From contig NZ_FNSV01000005.1 in NCBI RefSeq assembly GCF_900105905.1, positions 1,240,001-1,304,000 on the forward strand: a DNA stretch of 64,000 nt. The letters run 5' to 3'. Made by a program: the position numbers and the translations under genes. This document shows, one piece after another, positions 1 to 9,173 of this stretch. Within the stretch, counting starts at the first letter, position 1. The number at the start of each line of letters is the position of its first letter. This DNA is from Rhodococcus koreensis. GTDB taxonomy: Bacteria > Actinomycetota > Actinomycetes > Mycobacteriales > Mycobacteriaceae. The notes under the pieces are model-generated. The model ran no database searches, was not told the origin of the DNA, and was given only the letters and a program-made list of their open reading frames with translations.

Positions 1-1
1 G

Positions 2-463
2 GTCAACAAGCTGGCCCGCATCAAGCGTGAACTGCATCAGCAACTCGGGCGTGAGGCGACCGACGACGAACTGGCCGAGGAATCGGGAATCCCGGCGCAC
101 AAGATCGCGGATCTCCTCGACCACAGCCGCGACCCGGTGAGCCTCGACATGCCGGTCGGCAACGACGAGGAAGCCCCGCTGGGCGACTTCATCGAGGATT
201 CCGAGGCCACGTCCGCGGAGAACGCCGTGATCGCCGGCCTCCTGCACAGCGACGTGCGCACCGTGCTCGCCACCCTTGACGAACGTGAGCAGCAGGTCAT
301 CCGCCTGCGTTACGGACTCGACGACGGTCAGCCGCGCACCCTCGACCAGATCGGCAAGCTCTTCGGGCTCTCCCGCGAGCGTGTCCGTCAGATCGAGCGC
401 GAGGTGATGGGCAAGCTGCGCCAGGGCGACCGCGCCGAGCGGCTGCGCTCCTACGCCAGCTGA
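2..463 (+). CDS. sigB: RNA polymerase sigma factor SigB (3' part)
   Basis: This is the C-terminal 153 residues of a primary-like sigma-70 factor; the gene starts left of the window. Region 3 is followed by region 4.2, with the -35-binding helix-turn-helix visible as GLSRERVRQIEREVM near the end. The terminal LRSYAS is, as I recall it, typical of actinobacterial SigB rather than SigA. SigB directs RNA polymerase to stationary-phase and stress promoters. The next conserved gene to the right is ideR, as in mycobacteria (sigB-ideR). A strong hairpin follows the stop codon. The frame is open from base 2, so no start can be judged. Confidence 0.93.
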   Translation, partial: VNKLARIKRELHQQLGREATDDELAEESGIPAHKIADLLDHSRDPVSLDMPVGNDEEAPLGDFIEDSEATSAENAVIAGLLHSDVRTVLATLDEREQQVIRLRYGLDDGQPRTLDQIGKLFGLSRERVRQIEREVMGKLRQGDRAERLRSYAS

Positions 464-486
464 CCCCCCAGTCCACCACCGATTCA

Positions 487-522
487 GCGCCGGTGCCGGT
501 CGTACGCGACCGGCACCGGCGC
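487..522. terminator. Hairpin terminator between sigB and the acetyltransferase gene
   Basis: A perfect 16-bp inverted repeat (arms 487-502 and 507-522, loop TACG) lies 24 nt after the sigB stop and 43 nt beyond the stop of the convergent gene. There is no T tract, which is usual in high-GC actinobacteria. It probably serves both converging transcripts. Confidence 0.75.
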
Positions 523-565
523 TGTGCCGTGCGGGGAGCTTCTGTCTGCGGGACCGTGTGTCGGG

Positions 566-3325
566 TCAGCGCAGCCGGCGGGGTCCGAGGTCGGCGACGC
601 TGGGCTCAGGGCCGATCCGCACGCGCGAATCGGTGACCAGCGCGCCCTCGGCGGACGCGAGCACCGGTTCGCAGGCCAGTTCCCGCACCTCCGGCAGGTC
701 GTCGGCGAGAGCGGAGATCCGCTGTACGAGGTCGACGAGGGCCGATTTGTTCACCGGCACCGCGCTGCGGTAGCCGGACAGCAGCGGCGCGGCCTTCGGT
801 GCGTCGATCAGCTCCGCCGCGGCGTCCTCGGTGAGGGGCAGCACCCGGTAGGCGCGGTCACCGAGCAGGTCGGAGATCACGCCGGCGAGCCCGAACGAGA
901 TGAGCGAGCCGAACGACGGGTCGTCCTGCACGCCGACGACGCAGCCGATTCCCTTGGTGGCCATCCGCTGCACGTGGAGCAGGGGTTCACCGGATGCGGC
1001 GGCGAGGTCGCGGTAGGCCCAGCGGACCGAGTCCGGTCCGACGAGGTCGAGGCGGACGCCGCCGAGGTCGGGCCGGTGCCGCCACTGTTCCCCCGTCGCC
1101 TTCACCGCCACCGGGTATCCCAGTTCCTCGGCGGCCTGCACGGCCTCCTCCTCGGTGGTGGCGGACCGGAATTCCACGACGTCCACGCCGTAGCACGCGA
1201 GGAGTTGCGACGCCTCGAAGTCCGACAGCCAGCGTCCGGACGACGCCCCGAGCCAGCCGTCGACCAGCGCTTTCGCCCGCTCCGGATCGATTCCGTTGGG
1301 GCGCACGACTTTCGAGGATGGCTTACTCTTCCAGGCCGAGTACCGCCAGGCCCGCGCCAGCGCCAGCGCCGCGCGTTCCGGACCCGGATAGGACGGCACC
1401 GAACCGCGCGTCGGATGCCCGTCCTCACCCCGGACCGCCAGGACGTCGGGCACACCCTCCGCCGCGAGGAACGTCGTGAGGACGGGTTTGTCGGCGTCCC
1501 GCACCGCTTCCCGCAGCGCCTGGGCATACGGTTCGGCGGGCACGGCGACCGGGGGAACGAACACGGCGATCACCGAATCGACGTCGAAGGACGCGAGCGC
1601 CGTCCGCACCGCCGTCGCGAATTCCTCGGGACCGGCCTGCGGGCCGAGGTCGACGGGGTCGCCGACCTGCAGACCCTCGCTGCGGGCCGCGTCGGCCGCC
1701 AGGACACCGAGCGCGGTGGAGTTCCCGACCACGGCGAGCCGGGGGCCTGCGGGCAGCGGCTGGTACCCGAACAGCAGCGCACAGTCGAACAGCTGCGAGA
1801 TCGACCCGACCTGCACCACCCCGGCCTGCTCGAAGAGTGCACGCACGATCGAATCGTCCATCTCGCCGCCGCTGGCCGCCAGCGCGGGCGGGACGGCGTG
1901 CCGCCCACTCTTGACCGCGACGATCGGCTTGTTTCTGGCCACCCTCCGCGCGATGCGCGAGAACTTGCGGGGATTGCCGAAGCTCTCCAGATACAGCAGC
2001 ACGACCTCGGTGGCCGGGTCCGAATCCCAGTACTGCAGCAGGTCGTTGCCGGAGACGTCGGCGCGGTTGCCTGCAGAGACGAACGCGGACAACCCGATTC
2101 GGCTCCGCGCGGCCTCGTCGAGGATGGCGATGCCGAGGGCGCCGGATTGGCAGAAGAATCCGACGTTGCCGGGGCTCGGCAGCACCGGCGCGAGGGTGGC
2201 GTTCAACGACACCTCTCGGTCGTTGTTGGCCACGCCGAGCGCGTTCGGACCGATCAGCCGCATCCCGTGTGCGCGGGCGGCGTGGACGAGGCGGCGCTCG
2301 GACTGCCGTCCGTCCATTCCGGTTTCACTGAATCCCGAGGACACGACGACGAGGGCCTTGACCCCCTTGTCCAGGCAGTCGTCGAGGACGGCGTTGATCG
2401 ATTCGGCGGGGACGGCGACGACCGCGAGGTCCACCTCGTCGGGGATGTCCCGGACCGTCGGGTACGCCCGCACCCCGTGGACCGAACGGTGCTCGGCGTT
2501 GACCGGATACACCGGGCCGGTGAATCCGGCCCGCAGCAGGTTGGTCAGGACGGCGTTGCCGACCTTCGCCCGGTCGGTGGACGCGCCGATCACCGCGACC
2601 GAACGCGGACTGAGCACGTTGCGCATACTCCGCGCCTCGGCGGCCCGCTCGCGGGAATTGCGCACGGACACCATCGCTTCCGTGGGGTCGATCGCGAACT
2701 CGAGCCTGAGCACGCCGCCCTCGAAGCTGCGGCTCACCTGATATCCCGCCTCACGGAAGACGGTCACCATGTTCCGGTTCTCCGCGAGGACCTCGGCGAC
2801 GAACATCGTCAGACCGCTCTCCGCGGCCGCCGCGGCCAGGTGCTCGAGCAGGATCGGCCCGAGTCCGCGGCCCTGGTGCGCGTCGGCGACGACGAATGCC
2901 ACCTCCGCGGATTTGCCGTCCCCCTCGCCGGTGAGCCGCTCGTACCGGCCGACGGCGATGATCTCGTCCCCCAGCAGCACCACGAACGCGACCCGGTCGT
3001 GGTGGTCGACCGTGGTGAAATGAACGACGTCCCGTTGCGACATGGTCGGGTAGGGACCGAAATACCGTAGATAGCGGGTGCGTTCGGACAGCTTGGAGTG
3101 GAACGCAACGAGTTTGTCGGCGTCCTCGGGCACGATCGGCCGCAGCGCGACCGCCCCGCCGTCCGCCGCGAGCACGTCGGCGACCCAGTGCCGCGGGTAG
3201 TTGTGCGCGGGGTCGGGTTTCCCCGTCGCCCCGGCACTACCCGACGACTCAGTGCTGCCCGTCTCCGCGCCGCCCGACGACTCCGTGGCGCCGGTCGTTT
3301 CGCTGTCGTCCGCCTGCTCAGTCAC
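566..3325 (-). CDS. GNAT/acyl-CoA synthetase (ADP-forming)-like protein lysine acetyltransferase
   Basis: A 919-residue fusion. After a Thr/Ser/Gly/Glu-rich tail (about 1-40) comes a GNAT domain (about 50-205) with the acetyl-CoA-binding motif HQGRGLGPILLEHL. Then follow a CoA-binding Rossmann domain (VAVIGAS), a succinyl-CoA-ligase-like domain (CQSGALGIAILDE) and a C-terminal ATP-grasp-like region. This architecture belongs to Pat/PatA-type protein acetyltransferases, which acetylate lysines of acyl-CoA synthetases; the substrate here is inferred. The start is GTG at 3325, preceded by GGAGG. It overlaps the acuC stop by 8 bp, so translation is probably coupled to the deacetylase. An upstream in-frame ATG at 3379 would lie inside acuC and is less likely. 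Confidence 0.85.
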   Translation of the reverse strand: MTEQADDSETTGATESSGGAETGSTESSGSAGATGKPDPAHNYPRHWVADVLAADGGAVALRPIVPEDADKLVAFHSKLSERTRYLRYFGPYPTMSQRDVVHFTTVDHHDRVAFVVLLGDEIIAVGRYERLTGEGDGKSAEVAFVVADAHQGRGLGPILLEHLAAAAAESGLTMFVAEVLAENRNMVTVFREAGYQVSRSFEGGVLRLEFAIDPTEAMVSVRNSRERAAEARSMRNVLSPRSVAVIGASTDRAKVGNAVLTNLLRAGFTGPVYPVNAEHRSVHGVRAYPTVRDIPDEVDLAVVAVPAESINAVLDDCLDKGVKALVVVSSGFSETGMDGRQSERRLVHAARAHGMRLIGPNALGVANNDREVSLNATLAPVLPSPGNVGFFCQSGALGIAILDEAARSRIGLSAFVSAGNRADVSGNDLLQYWDSDPATEVVLLYLESFGNPRKFSRIARRVARNKPIVAVKSGRHAVPPALAASGGEMDDSIVRALFEQAGVVQVGSISQLFDCALLFGYQPLPAGPRLAVVGNSTALGVLAADAARSEGLQVGDPVDLGPQAGPEEFATAVRTALASFDVDSVIAVFVPPVAVPAEPYAQALREAVRDADKPVLTTFLAAEGVPDVLAVRGEDGHPTRGSVPSYPGPERAALALARAWRYSAWKSKPSSKVVRPNGIDPERAKALVDGWLGASSGRWLSDFEASQLLACYGVDVVEFRSATTEEEAVQAAEELGYPVAVKATGEQWRHRPDLGGVRLDLVGPDSVRWAYRDLAAASGEPLLHVQRMATKGIGCVVGVQDDPSFGSLISFGLAGVISDLLGDRAYRVLPLTEDAAAELIDAPKAAPLLSGYRSAVPVNKSALVDLVQRISALADDLPEVRELACEPVLASAEGALVTDSRVRIGPEPSVADLGPRRLR

Positions 3326-4589
3326 GGGGATCCTCCGGGTCGAGTCCGAGTAGCGGGAAGCAGGCGCGGCGGGTGGCAATGACGGCGGAGTCGATCCGCG
3401 TCAGTGCGCGGTCGACCGACGGAATCCCGGTTTCCGGTGTGCCACCGGGACCGTCCCACGGCAGGTAGTCGACCTCCCCGCCGTCGCCCATGGTGTCCGG
3501 CAGGTCGACGCTGGGCGCGAGGGCGTGAGCCCGCTCCTGCCAGGCCTCGGGCACGGCACGGGCCGTGTCGATCTCCCGGTCGAGCGCCGCGGCGATCAGG
3601 TGGGTCCACGCACGCGGAACGACCCGGACGAGGCCGTAACCGCCGCCGCCGACGGCGAGCCAGCGCCCCTCGGCGTAGCGGTCGGCGAGGTCGCGCATCG
3701 CGAGGAACGCGGCCCGCTGGCCGTCTACGGTCAGCGCGAGGTCGGCCAGCGGGTCCTCCCGGTGGCTGTCGACACCGCACTGACTGATCACGATCTGCGG
3801 CCGGAACGCGGCGAGGGCACCCGGCACGACGGCGTGGAAACCACGCAGCCACAACGCGTCGACGGTGCCGGGCAGCACGGGCAGGTTGATCGCCGTGCCC
3901 TCCCCCGATCCCTCGCCGACTTCGCTCGACCACCCCGTGTTGGGCCAGAGGGTTGCCGGGTGCTGGTGCAGCGAGATCGTCAGGACCCGCGGGTCGTTCG
4001 CGAACGCGTGCTGGACGCCGTCACCGTGGTGTGCGTCGACGTCGATGTAGGCGATCCGGTCGAAACCGTTGTCCAGCAGCCAGGAAACGGCTATGGCGAC
4101 ATCGTTGTACACACAGAAGCCGGAGGCCCAGTCGGGCATGGCGTGATGCATGCCGCCGCCGATGCTGACGGCGCGGCGGGTGCGGCCCGCGGCGATCTCC
4201 TGCGCCGCGGCGAGGGATCCGCCGGCGAGGATCGCGCTCGCCTCGTGCATCTGGGGGAAAACGGGATTGTCCTCCGTGCCGAGCCCGTGCGGTGCCTCCG
4301 CGCCGAGCACACCGGACGTCGCGGAGTGACCGGCCTGTTTGACCGCTTCGATGTACGCGGGAGTGTGGATCCTCAACAGATCTGCGTCCGAGGCGGCGGC
4401 GGGCCGCAACAGTTCGACTCCCTCCAGAGTCCCGAGGCTGCGCGCGAGCGACATGGTCAGCTCGAGCCGCGTGGGATTCATCGGATGGTCCGCACTCCAC
4501 CGATAACTGAGATAGTCCGGACTCCACACGACTGCACGGTTCGATACCAGTGCAGCCGAATCCTCCCCGGAACTGAACGACGCGGTCAT
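3318..4589 (-). CDS. acuC: AcuC-family histone-deacetylase-like protein
   Basis: A 423-residue zinc-dependent deacetylase of the arginase/HDAC fold. Signatures include the His pair in GGGMHHAM, the metal-binding DVDAHHGDGV and the GGGGYG glycine loop. In Bacillus, AcuC removes acetyl groups from acetyl-CoA synthetase. The co-transcribed downstream gene encodes the opposing GNAT-type acetyltransferase and overlaps this stop codon by 8 bp, which supports a reversible lysine acetylation module. The ATG at 4589 lies 6 nt after a TAGCGT hexamer, so the mRNA may be leaderless. It is divergent from ideR. Confidence 0.9.
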   Translation of the reverse strand: MTASFSSGEDSAALVSNRAVVWSPDYLSYRWSADHPMNPTRLELTMSLARSLGTLEGVELLRPAAASDADLLRIHTPAYIEAVKQAGHSATSGVLGAEAPHGLGTEDNPVFPQMHEASAILAGGSLAAAQEIAAGRTRRAVSIGGGMHHAMPDWASGFCVYNDVAIAVSWLLDNGFDRIAYIDVDAHHGDGVQHAFANDPRVLTISLHQHPATLWPNTGWSSEVGEGSGEGTAINLPVLPGTVDALWLRGFHAVVPGALAAFRPQIVISQCGVDSHREDPLADLALTVDGQRAAFLAMRDLADRYAEGRWLAVGGGGYGLVRVVPRAWTHLIAAALDREIDTARAVPEAWQERAHALAPSVDLPDTMGDGGEVDYLPWDGPGGTPETGIPSVDRALTRIDSAVIATRRACFPLLGLDPEDPRD

Positions 4590-4595
4590 GGACTC

Positions 4596-4601
4596 ACGCT
4601 A
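4596..4601 (-). promoter_or_regulatory. -10 hexamer (TAGCGT) for a leaderless acuC transcript
   Basis: On the minus strand TAGCGT ends 6 nt before the acuC ATG, the spacing at which transcription would start on the start codon. No Shine-Dalgarno sequence is seen. The rest of the acuC-ideR intergenic region holds only the ideR promoter. Confidence 0.5.
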
Positions 4602-4691
4602 CTGGTCCCCCGTGGAGGGTGTCAGCAGACCCCGCCGGACCGGCACCGACGCGCGGCGGGGACGGACGGCGCCGGTGCCGGGCAATCACCG

Positions 4692-4697
4692 GTAGAA
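4692..4697 (+). promoter_or_regulatory. -10 hexamer (TAGAAT) of ideR
   Basis: TAGAAT lies 25 nt before the chosen ideR start, with an AAGGGG ribosome-binding site between them at about 4710-4715. No clear -35 is visible. Confidence 0.5.
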
Positions 4698-4722
4698 TCA
4701 ACCGAGACGAAGGGGTGTGAGT

Positions 4723-5415
4723 GTGAAGGATCTGGTCGACACCACGGAGATGTACCTCCGGACGATCTATGACTTGGAAGAAGAGGGCGTCGTCCCACTT
4801 CGAGCACGTATTGCCGAACGACTCGAGCAGAGCGGTCCGACGGTCAGCCAGACAGTCGCCCGGATGGAACGTGACGGCCTTCTCCTGGTCGCCGGTGACC
4901 GCCACCTGGAACTGACGGAGAAGGGCCGCGAGCTTGCGGTGTCCGTGATGCGGAAGCACCGCCTGGCCGAACGACTCCTCGTGGACGTCATCGGTCTCCG
5001 GTGGGAAGAGGTTCACGCGGAGGCGTGCCGGTGGGAGCACGTCATGAGCGAGGAAGTGGAGCGGCGCCTGGTGGAGGTGCTCAACAACCCCACCACCTCG
5101 CCGTACGGCAACCCGATTCCGGGACTGGCTCTGCTCGGGCTGGACCGCCCGGTCGACCCCCCGGAGACGCTCATCCGCCTCACGGACGTGCCGCCCGGCA
5201 AGCCGACTGCGGTCGTCGTCCGCCGTCTCGCCGAGCACGTCCAGTCGGATCCGGACGTCATCGGACAGTTGCGTGAGGCGGGCGTCGTTCCGGACGCGCG
5301 CGTCACCGTCGAGACCAAGCCCGGGTCGGTCACGATCACGGTGCCCGGCCACAGCGGGTTCGATCTGTCCGAGGAGATGGCGCACGCCGTCCAGGTGAAG
5401 CAGGTTCAGGGATAG
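4723..5415 (+). CDS. ideR: Iron-dependent repressor IdeR/DtxR
   Basis: A 230-residue metal-dependent repressor with an N-terminal winged HTH, a dimerisation/metal domain and a C-terminal SH3-like domain. With the GTG at 4723 as residue 1, the metal ligands fall exactly at the published IdeR positions: Met10, His79, Glu83, His98, Cys102, Glu105 and His106. This supports 4723 over the GTG at 4717, as does an AAGGGG ribosome-binding site 7 nt upstream. With Fe(II), IdeR represses siderophore and iron-uptake genes and activates iron storage. It is followed 3 nt later by galE, the arrangement also known for dtxR-galE in corynebacteria. Confidence 0.97.
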   Translation: MKDLVDTTEMYLRTIYDLEEEGVVPLRARIAERLEQSGPTVSQTVARMERDGLLLVAGDRHLELTEKGRELAVSVMRKHRLAERLLVDVIGLRWEEVHAEACRWEHVMSEEVERRLVEVLNNPTTSPYGNPIPGLALLGLDRPVDPPETLIRLTDVPPGKPTAVVVRRLAEHVQSDPDVIGQLREAGVVPDARVTVETKPGSVTITVPGHSGFDLSEEMAHAVQVKQVQG

Positions 5416-5418
5416 TCG

Positions 5419-6411
5419 ATGAAACTTCTGGTCACCGGCGGCGCCGGCTATGTCGGCAGCGTCTGCAGCACGGTCCTGCTCGAACGAGGACACGAGGTCG
5501 TCGTCATCGACGACCTGTCGACGGGTAATGCCGACGCGGTGCCGCTCGGTGCCGAGTTCATCGAGGGCGACGTCGCGGACGTGGCGGCGGAGGTGCTGGG
5601 CACGAGCGGCACTCCCCGGTTCGACGGGGTGCTGCACTTCGCCGCGCAGTCGCTCGTCGGCGAGTCGGTCCAGTACCCGGAAAAGTACTGGCGCGGCAAC
5701 GTCGTCACCACGCTCGAACTCCTCGAGGCCATGCGGCACTCGGGGACGCAGAAACTCGTGTTCTCGTCGACGGCCGCGACGTACGGCGAACCGGAGCACT
5801 CGCCGATCACGGAGGCCGATCCGACGCGTCCCACCAACCCGTACGGGGCGACGAAGCTCGCGATCGACCATGCCATCACCTCGTACTCGGTGGCGCATTC
5901 GCTCGCGGCGACCAGCCTGCGGTATTTCAACGTCGCGGGAGCGTACAAGTCGGCCGGCGAGAACCGGGTCGTCGAAACGCATTTGATTCCTCTCGTGCTC
6001 CAGGTGGCGCTCGGCCAGCGGGAGAAGATCTCGATCTTCGGAACCGACTGGCCCACCCCGGACGGAACGGCGATCCGCGACTACATCCATGTGCTCGACC
6101 TCGCCGAGGCGCACGTGCTGGCCTTGGAGTCGTCGATCGAGGGCAGGCACCGCATCTACAATCTCGGTAGCGGCGCGGGTTTCAGTGTGCGCGAAGTCAT
6201 CTCGGCGTGCGCGCGGGTCACCGGGCTCCCCATCGCGGTCGAGGACGCGCCGCGCCGGGCAGGCGATCCCGCAGTGCTCGTCGCGTCGAGTGATCGTGCG
6301 ATCGCGGAACTCGGGTGGCGGCCGGAGCACACGGACCTCGACGAGATCGTCGCCGACGCCTGGACCTACCTGCAGGAGCTGGGCGACCGGTCGCACGCGG
6401 CACGTCGTTGA
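5419..6411 (+). CDS. galE: UDP-glucose 4-epimerase GalE
   Basis: A 330-residue extended short-chain dehydrogenase. It has an N-terminal NAD-binding GGAGYVGS (7-14), the catalytic Tyr142-x3-Lys146 in NPYGATK, and the upstream Ser/Thr in [10 protein letters not shown]. It interconverts UDP-glucose and UDP-galactose, the latter feeding the galactofuranose of the arabinogalactan cell wall. The ATG at 5419 is only 3 nt after the ideR stop, so the two genes form an operon. The gene is tail-to-tail with the DUF4192 gene, with 7 nt between the stop codons. Confidence 0.95.
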   Translation: MKLLVTGGAGYVGSVCSTVLLERGHEVVVIDDLSTGNADAVPLGAEFIEGDVADVAAEVLGTSGTPRFDGVLHFAAQSLVGESVQYPEKYWRGNVVTTLELLEAMRHSGTQKLVFSSTAATYGEPEHSPITEADPTRPTNPYGATKLAIDHAITSYSVAHSLAATSLRYFNVAGAYKSAGENRVVETHLIPLVLQVALGQREKISIFGTDWPTPDGTAIRDYIHVLDLAEAHVLALESSIEGRHRIYNLGSGAGFSVREVISACARVTGLPIAVEDAPRRAGDPAVLVASSDRAIAELGWRPEHTDLDEIVADAWTYLQELGDRSHAARR

Positions 6412-6418
6412 CGCGGGC

Positions 6419-7567
6419 TCAGCCGGCGAGCGGCGGGGGCAGCACGACACCGACCGCGCTCGCGCGTTCGTAACCGACGTCGGCCAGTCCCCGCACCTCG
6501 GCCGGCCGCATTCCGCTGTGCAGTGCACCGTCCAGCAGGGTGGCCAGCCTGTGCCCCGGCTCCGAGTCCAGCGCGGCGGCCAATGCGATGCCGGCGAACG
6601 GCCCGTCCCCCCGCAGGTAGGCGCTGTAGCCGAGCAGCGCCGCCGGGTTCGCGCGTTCCGGGTCGGGAAGGTTGCGGGCCAGGAGAATCCACAGTTGCTC
6701 GGCATCGTCGGCGTACGGGCCCACGGCGAGTGCGAGCACGCTGTCCCGGACGGTGACGTTGTCCAGTGCGAGCGCGAGTTCCGCGTACTCCGGTGCGAGG
6801 AGCCTCTCACCGGACGACACCCGCGCCACGTGTGTCAGCACCAGTTCGAGCTCGAGTCGGTGGCAGCGATCCGGCATGGGCGACCGCTCGGCCAGTTGCC
6901 TTCGCAGAAGCGACGATGGGCGGCCACGTTCGATGAGGGCGGCAATCTGCATCCGTTCGAGCACCGGCCCCACCTCGATCGTGGCCTCCATCTCCTCGCG
7001 CGAGGCGCGGATGGGCTTGCCCTCGAGGACCCGCGCGAGCGCGACGCGGGACGACGCCGGATCGGACTGGACACCGTAATTGCCGCCGAAGAAGCTGAAC
7101 CATGCACCGCCCGAAGCGATCTCCGCCGTGAGGAAGACGTCGAGAAGGTCGGTCGGCGTGAATTCGAGGAGCTCCTCGAATTCTTCGACGATCGCGGACA
7201 ATTCGTCGAGGCAGAGCGCGGACGGGCCGGTGACACGGTCGTCGACGAGAACCAGGATCACCCCGCCGGCGCGGTCGCGCTCACAGACGGTGGCGAACTG
7301 GCCCAGCGCCGCGCACATCGTCGGGCTCGGCCCTCCGGCACCTCCGAGGACCAGGTCATGTCTCATGACGGCGCCGACCGACGAGTTGCGCTTCCCGGTC
7401 AGGCACACCGCCACGATCGACCGGGCCGGCCGGAATCCGAGCAGTGCGGGAATCGAGGCGAGGAGGTCGTCCGGAGCGGACAGCGTGACCGTGTGCTGCT
7501 GCGGGGGCGGTTCCCCGCCGGGATCGTCGGAGAAGCCGGAACCGTGGGGGAATGCGGGTGTCGTCAT
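6419..7567 (-). CDS. DUF4192-family protein of unknown function
   Basis: A 382-residue soluble protein resembling the actinobacterial DUF4192 family; a homologue sits beside ideR in mycobacteria (Rv2712c). The N-terminal part has the conserved core around DDLLASIPALLGFRPARSIV, followed by a hydrophobic VILVLVDD strand. There are no transmembrane segments and no known catalytic motif. The ATG at 7567 (MTTPAFPHGSG) is chosen over the much longer open frame because upstream residues are Arg/Pro/Cys-rich out-of-frame-like sequence. The role is unknown. It is convergent with galE. Confidence 0.75.
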   Translation of the reverse strand: MTTPAFPHGSGFSDDPGGEPPPQQHTVTLSAPDDLLASIPALLGFRPARSIVAVCLTGKRNSSVGAVMRHDLVLGGAGGPSPTMCAALGQFATVCERDRAGGVILVLVDDRVTGPSALCLDELSAIVEEFEELLEFTPTDLLDVFLTAEIASGGAWFSFFGGNYGVQSDPASSRVALARVLEGKPIRASREEMEATIEVGPVLERMQIAALIERGRPSSLLRRQLAERSPMPDRCHRLELELVLTHVARVSSGERLLAPEYAELALALDNVTVRDSVLALAVGPYADDAEQLWILLARNLPDPERANPAALLGYSAYLRGDGPFAGIALAAALDSEPGHRLATLLDGALHSGMRPAEVRGLADVGYERASAVGVVLPPPLAG

Positions 7568-7727
7568 GCCCCAGACTCTGTCGGGTCGACGCCGCGGGGG
7601 CCGGCGGGCGAGCTGGGCAAACACAGAGGGCTGTGGATGGGCGACGGGTTGTGGACAACCCGGCCGCCGCGCCGGGCGGACGCGCCGTTCGTCCGAGAAG
7701 TCGTCGGAGCCCTGTGCTAGGGCCCGC

Positions 7728-8435
7728 TCAGCTGTTCTGCACCTTCTGCACGGCGGCGGTGAACACTTCGTCGAGCGCGACGGTGTCGGCCTTCGCATCG
7801 TCGAACGACATGAAGGTCGCGGACACCCGCACGTCGCCCACCTGCGCGATCAGCGTCACCATCGACTGGGTGACCTGTTCGCTCCCGGTGCCGGATTTGA
7901 CTGTCCGCCGCAGCGCGAGGGTGTCGTCCGCCCGGACGGGAGGGGCCGGAGTGATCTCGGTGGTGACGGTGGACTCGGCCCCGTTGTCCGTCACGGTGAC
8001 CTCACCGCACCTCTTCGTCTGTTCCGCCAGGTCGTCGAGGGGTGTATCGGTCCTGGCGAGCTCGACCGAGATCGTCGAGCGGCTCGCATTGTCGGTACCA
8101 ACCGCCATGACCGTGCCGGTCGGTCCGTAGTCCTGTGCAGGCGGCGCACAGTCCGCGGGGTCGACCACCGCGCCCTGCGGAACCCCCGTCAGGTCGGGCG
8201 CCGCCATCGACACGGCCTGAGCGGGCAGGACGATCGCCTCGTAACGGGCGGGGAAGTCGGCCGGATCGACCAGCAGCTTCGACAGTCCCTTTCCGGACGG
8301 CGAACCCGCCGCGATGGTGGTGCTCGGCTGCGGTTCACCGGAGACGGTCGAGGCACACCCGGCGAGAATCGCCGCCGCGGCCAGCGCGACCACCGGGGCG
8401 ACGGCCGTCCGTACCGCTGTGCGCCGAGATGTCAC
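7728..8435 (-). CDS. Putative secreted lipoprotein
   Basis: A 235-residue protein with a short basic N terminus, a hydrophobic stretch and a lipobox LAGC, so a lipidated, cell-surface protein is predicted. The mature part contains a DPADFPARY segment and Thr/Ala-rich strands, reminiscent of mycobacterial lipoproteins of the DUF5642 or PknH sensor-domain type; that similarity is tentative. The start is the GTG at 8435 with GGGAGG 6 nt upstream; the longer frame to 8480 would mask the signal peptide. The gene lies downstream of the MBL hydrolase gene on the same strand. Confidence 0.7.
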   Translation of the reverse strand: MTSRRTAVRTAVAPVVALAAAAILAGCASTVSGEPQPSTTIAAGSPSGKGLSKLLVDPADFPARYEAIVLPAQAVSMAAPDLTGVPQGAVVDPADCAPPAQDYGPTGTVMAVGTDNASRSTISVELARTDTPLDDLAEQTKRCGEVTVTDNGAESTVTTEITPAPPVRADDTLALRRTVKSGTGSEQVTQSMVTLIAQVGDVRVSATFMSFDDAKADTVALDEVFTAAVQKVQNS

Positions 8436-8497
8436 CGTCGTCCTCCCGTGTCGGATGTACCCTTTCCGCCACTCTGCCACGCCGGCACACCGACAGC

Positions 8498-8531
8498 GGG
8501 GAGGCTGCGGCTCAGGGGAGGCTGCGGCTCA
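8498..8531. repeat. 17-bp perfect tandem duplication across the MBL gene stop codon
   Basis: The 17-bp unit GGGGAGGCTGCGGCTCA occurs twice back to back (8498-8514 and 8515-8531). The second copy contains the stop codon of the MBL hydrolase gene (8529-8531), so the duplication copied the 3' end of the gene. Confidence 0.9.
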
Positions 8532-9155
8532 GCTGCCGCGGGCGATCCATTCCTCCAGATGCGGGGCTTCGGTGCCGATGGTGGTGCCGTCGCCGTGCCC
8601 GGTGCGGACCGTCGTCGACGCCGGCAGCGCGAACAGGCGATCGCGAATGGATCCGATGATCGTCGGGAAGTCCGAGTAGGAGCGCCCGGTGGCTCCCGGA
8701 CCGCCCGAGAACAGGGTGTCGCCGCTGAACAACTCCCCCGCCTCCGGCAGATACAGGCAGCAGGAACCGGGAGAATGCCCGGGCGTGTGGAGCACGCGGA
8801 GGTCGGTCCCGGCCACCGCGATCTCCTGCCCGTCCTCGATCGGCGTGTAGGCGACGGCGGGGTGCGTCTGCTGCCACAACACGTCGTCGGCCGCATGGAG
8901 GAAGAGCGGGGCGTCCAGTGCCGCGGACAGTTCGGGGGCCACGGTGACGTGGTCGTTGTGACCGTGGGTGCAGACGATCGCCCGGACGCGCCTGCCGCCG
9001 ACGGCCGCGACGATCGGGGCGGCGGTATGAGCTGCGTCGATCACCACGACTTCGGCGTCGTCACCGACGATCCACACGTTGTTGTCGACGTCCCAGGTGC
9101 CACCGTCGAGGCTGAAGGTGCCGGAGGTGACCACTCGGTCGATGCGCACGCTCAC
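8529..9155 (-). CDS. MBL-fold metallo-hydrolase
   Basis: A 208-residue metallo-beta-lactamase-fold enzyme of the glyoxalase II-like group. The zinc-binding signature THGHNDH, the HTPGHSPGS motif and the FSGDTLF motif are all present. The likely chemistry is hydrolysis of a thioester or ester, possibly a mycothiol conjugate, but the substrate cannot be read from sequence. The GTG at 9155 has GAAGG 7 nt upstream and gives the family-like N terminus SVRIDRVVTSG. The larger open frame runs into the divergently oriented PAC2 gene and is not credible. Confidence 0.85.
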   Translation of the reverse strand: MSVRIDRVVTSGTFSLDGGTWDVDNNVWIVGDDAEVVVIDAAHTAAPIVAAVGGRRVRAIVCTHGHNDHVTVAPELSAALDAPLFLHAADDVLWQQTHPAVAYTPIEDGQEIAVAGTDLRVLHTPGHSPGSCCLYLPEAGELFSGDTLFSGGPGATGRSYSDFPTIIGSIRDRLFALPASTTVRTGHGDGTTIGTEAPHLEEWIARGS

Positions 9156-9173
9156 GACTCGACCTTCGATCGC

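Noticed and set aside
524..3070. 848-codon open frame on the plus strand opposite the acetyltransferase gene
   Set aside because: It is an antisense shadow created by GC-rich codon bias. It has no domain signature, while the minus strand encodes clear GNAT and acyl-CoA-ligase motifs.
4590..4716. Riboswitch or iron box upstream of ideR
   Set aside because: Only a -10 hexamer and a ribosome-binding site are visible; no palindromic iron box was recognised.
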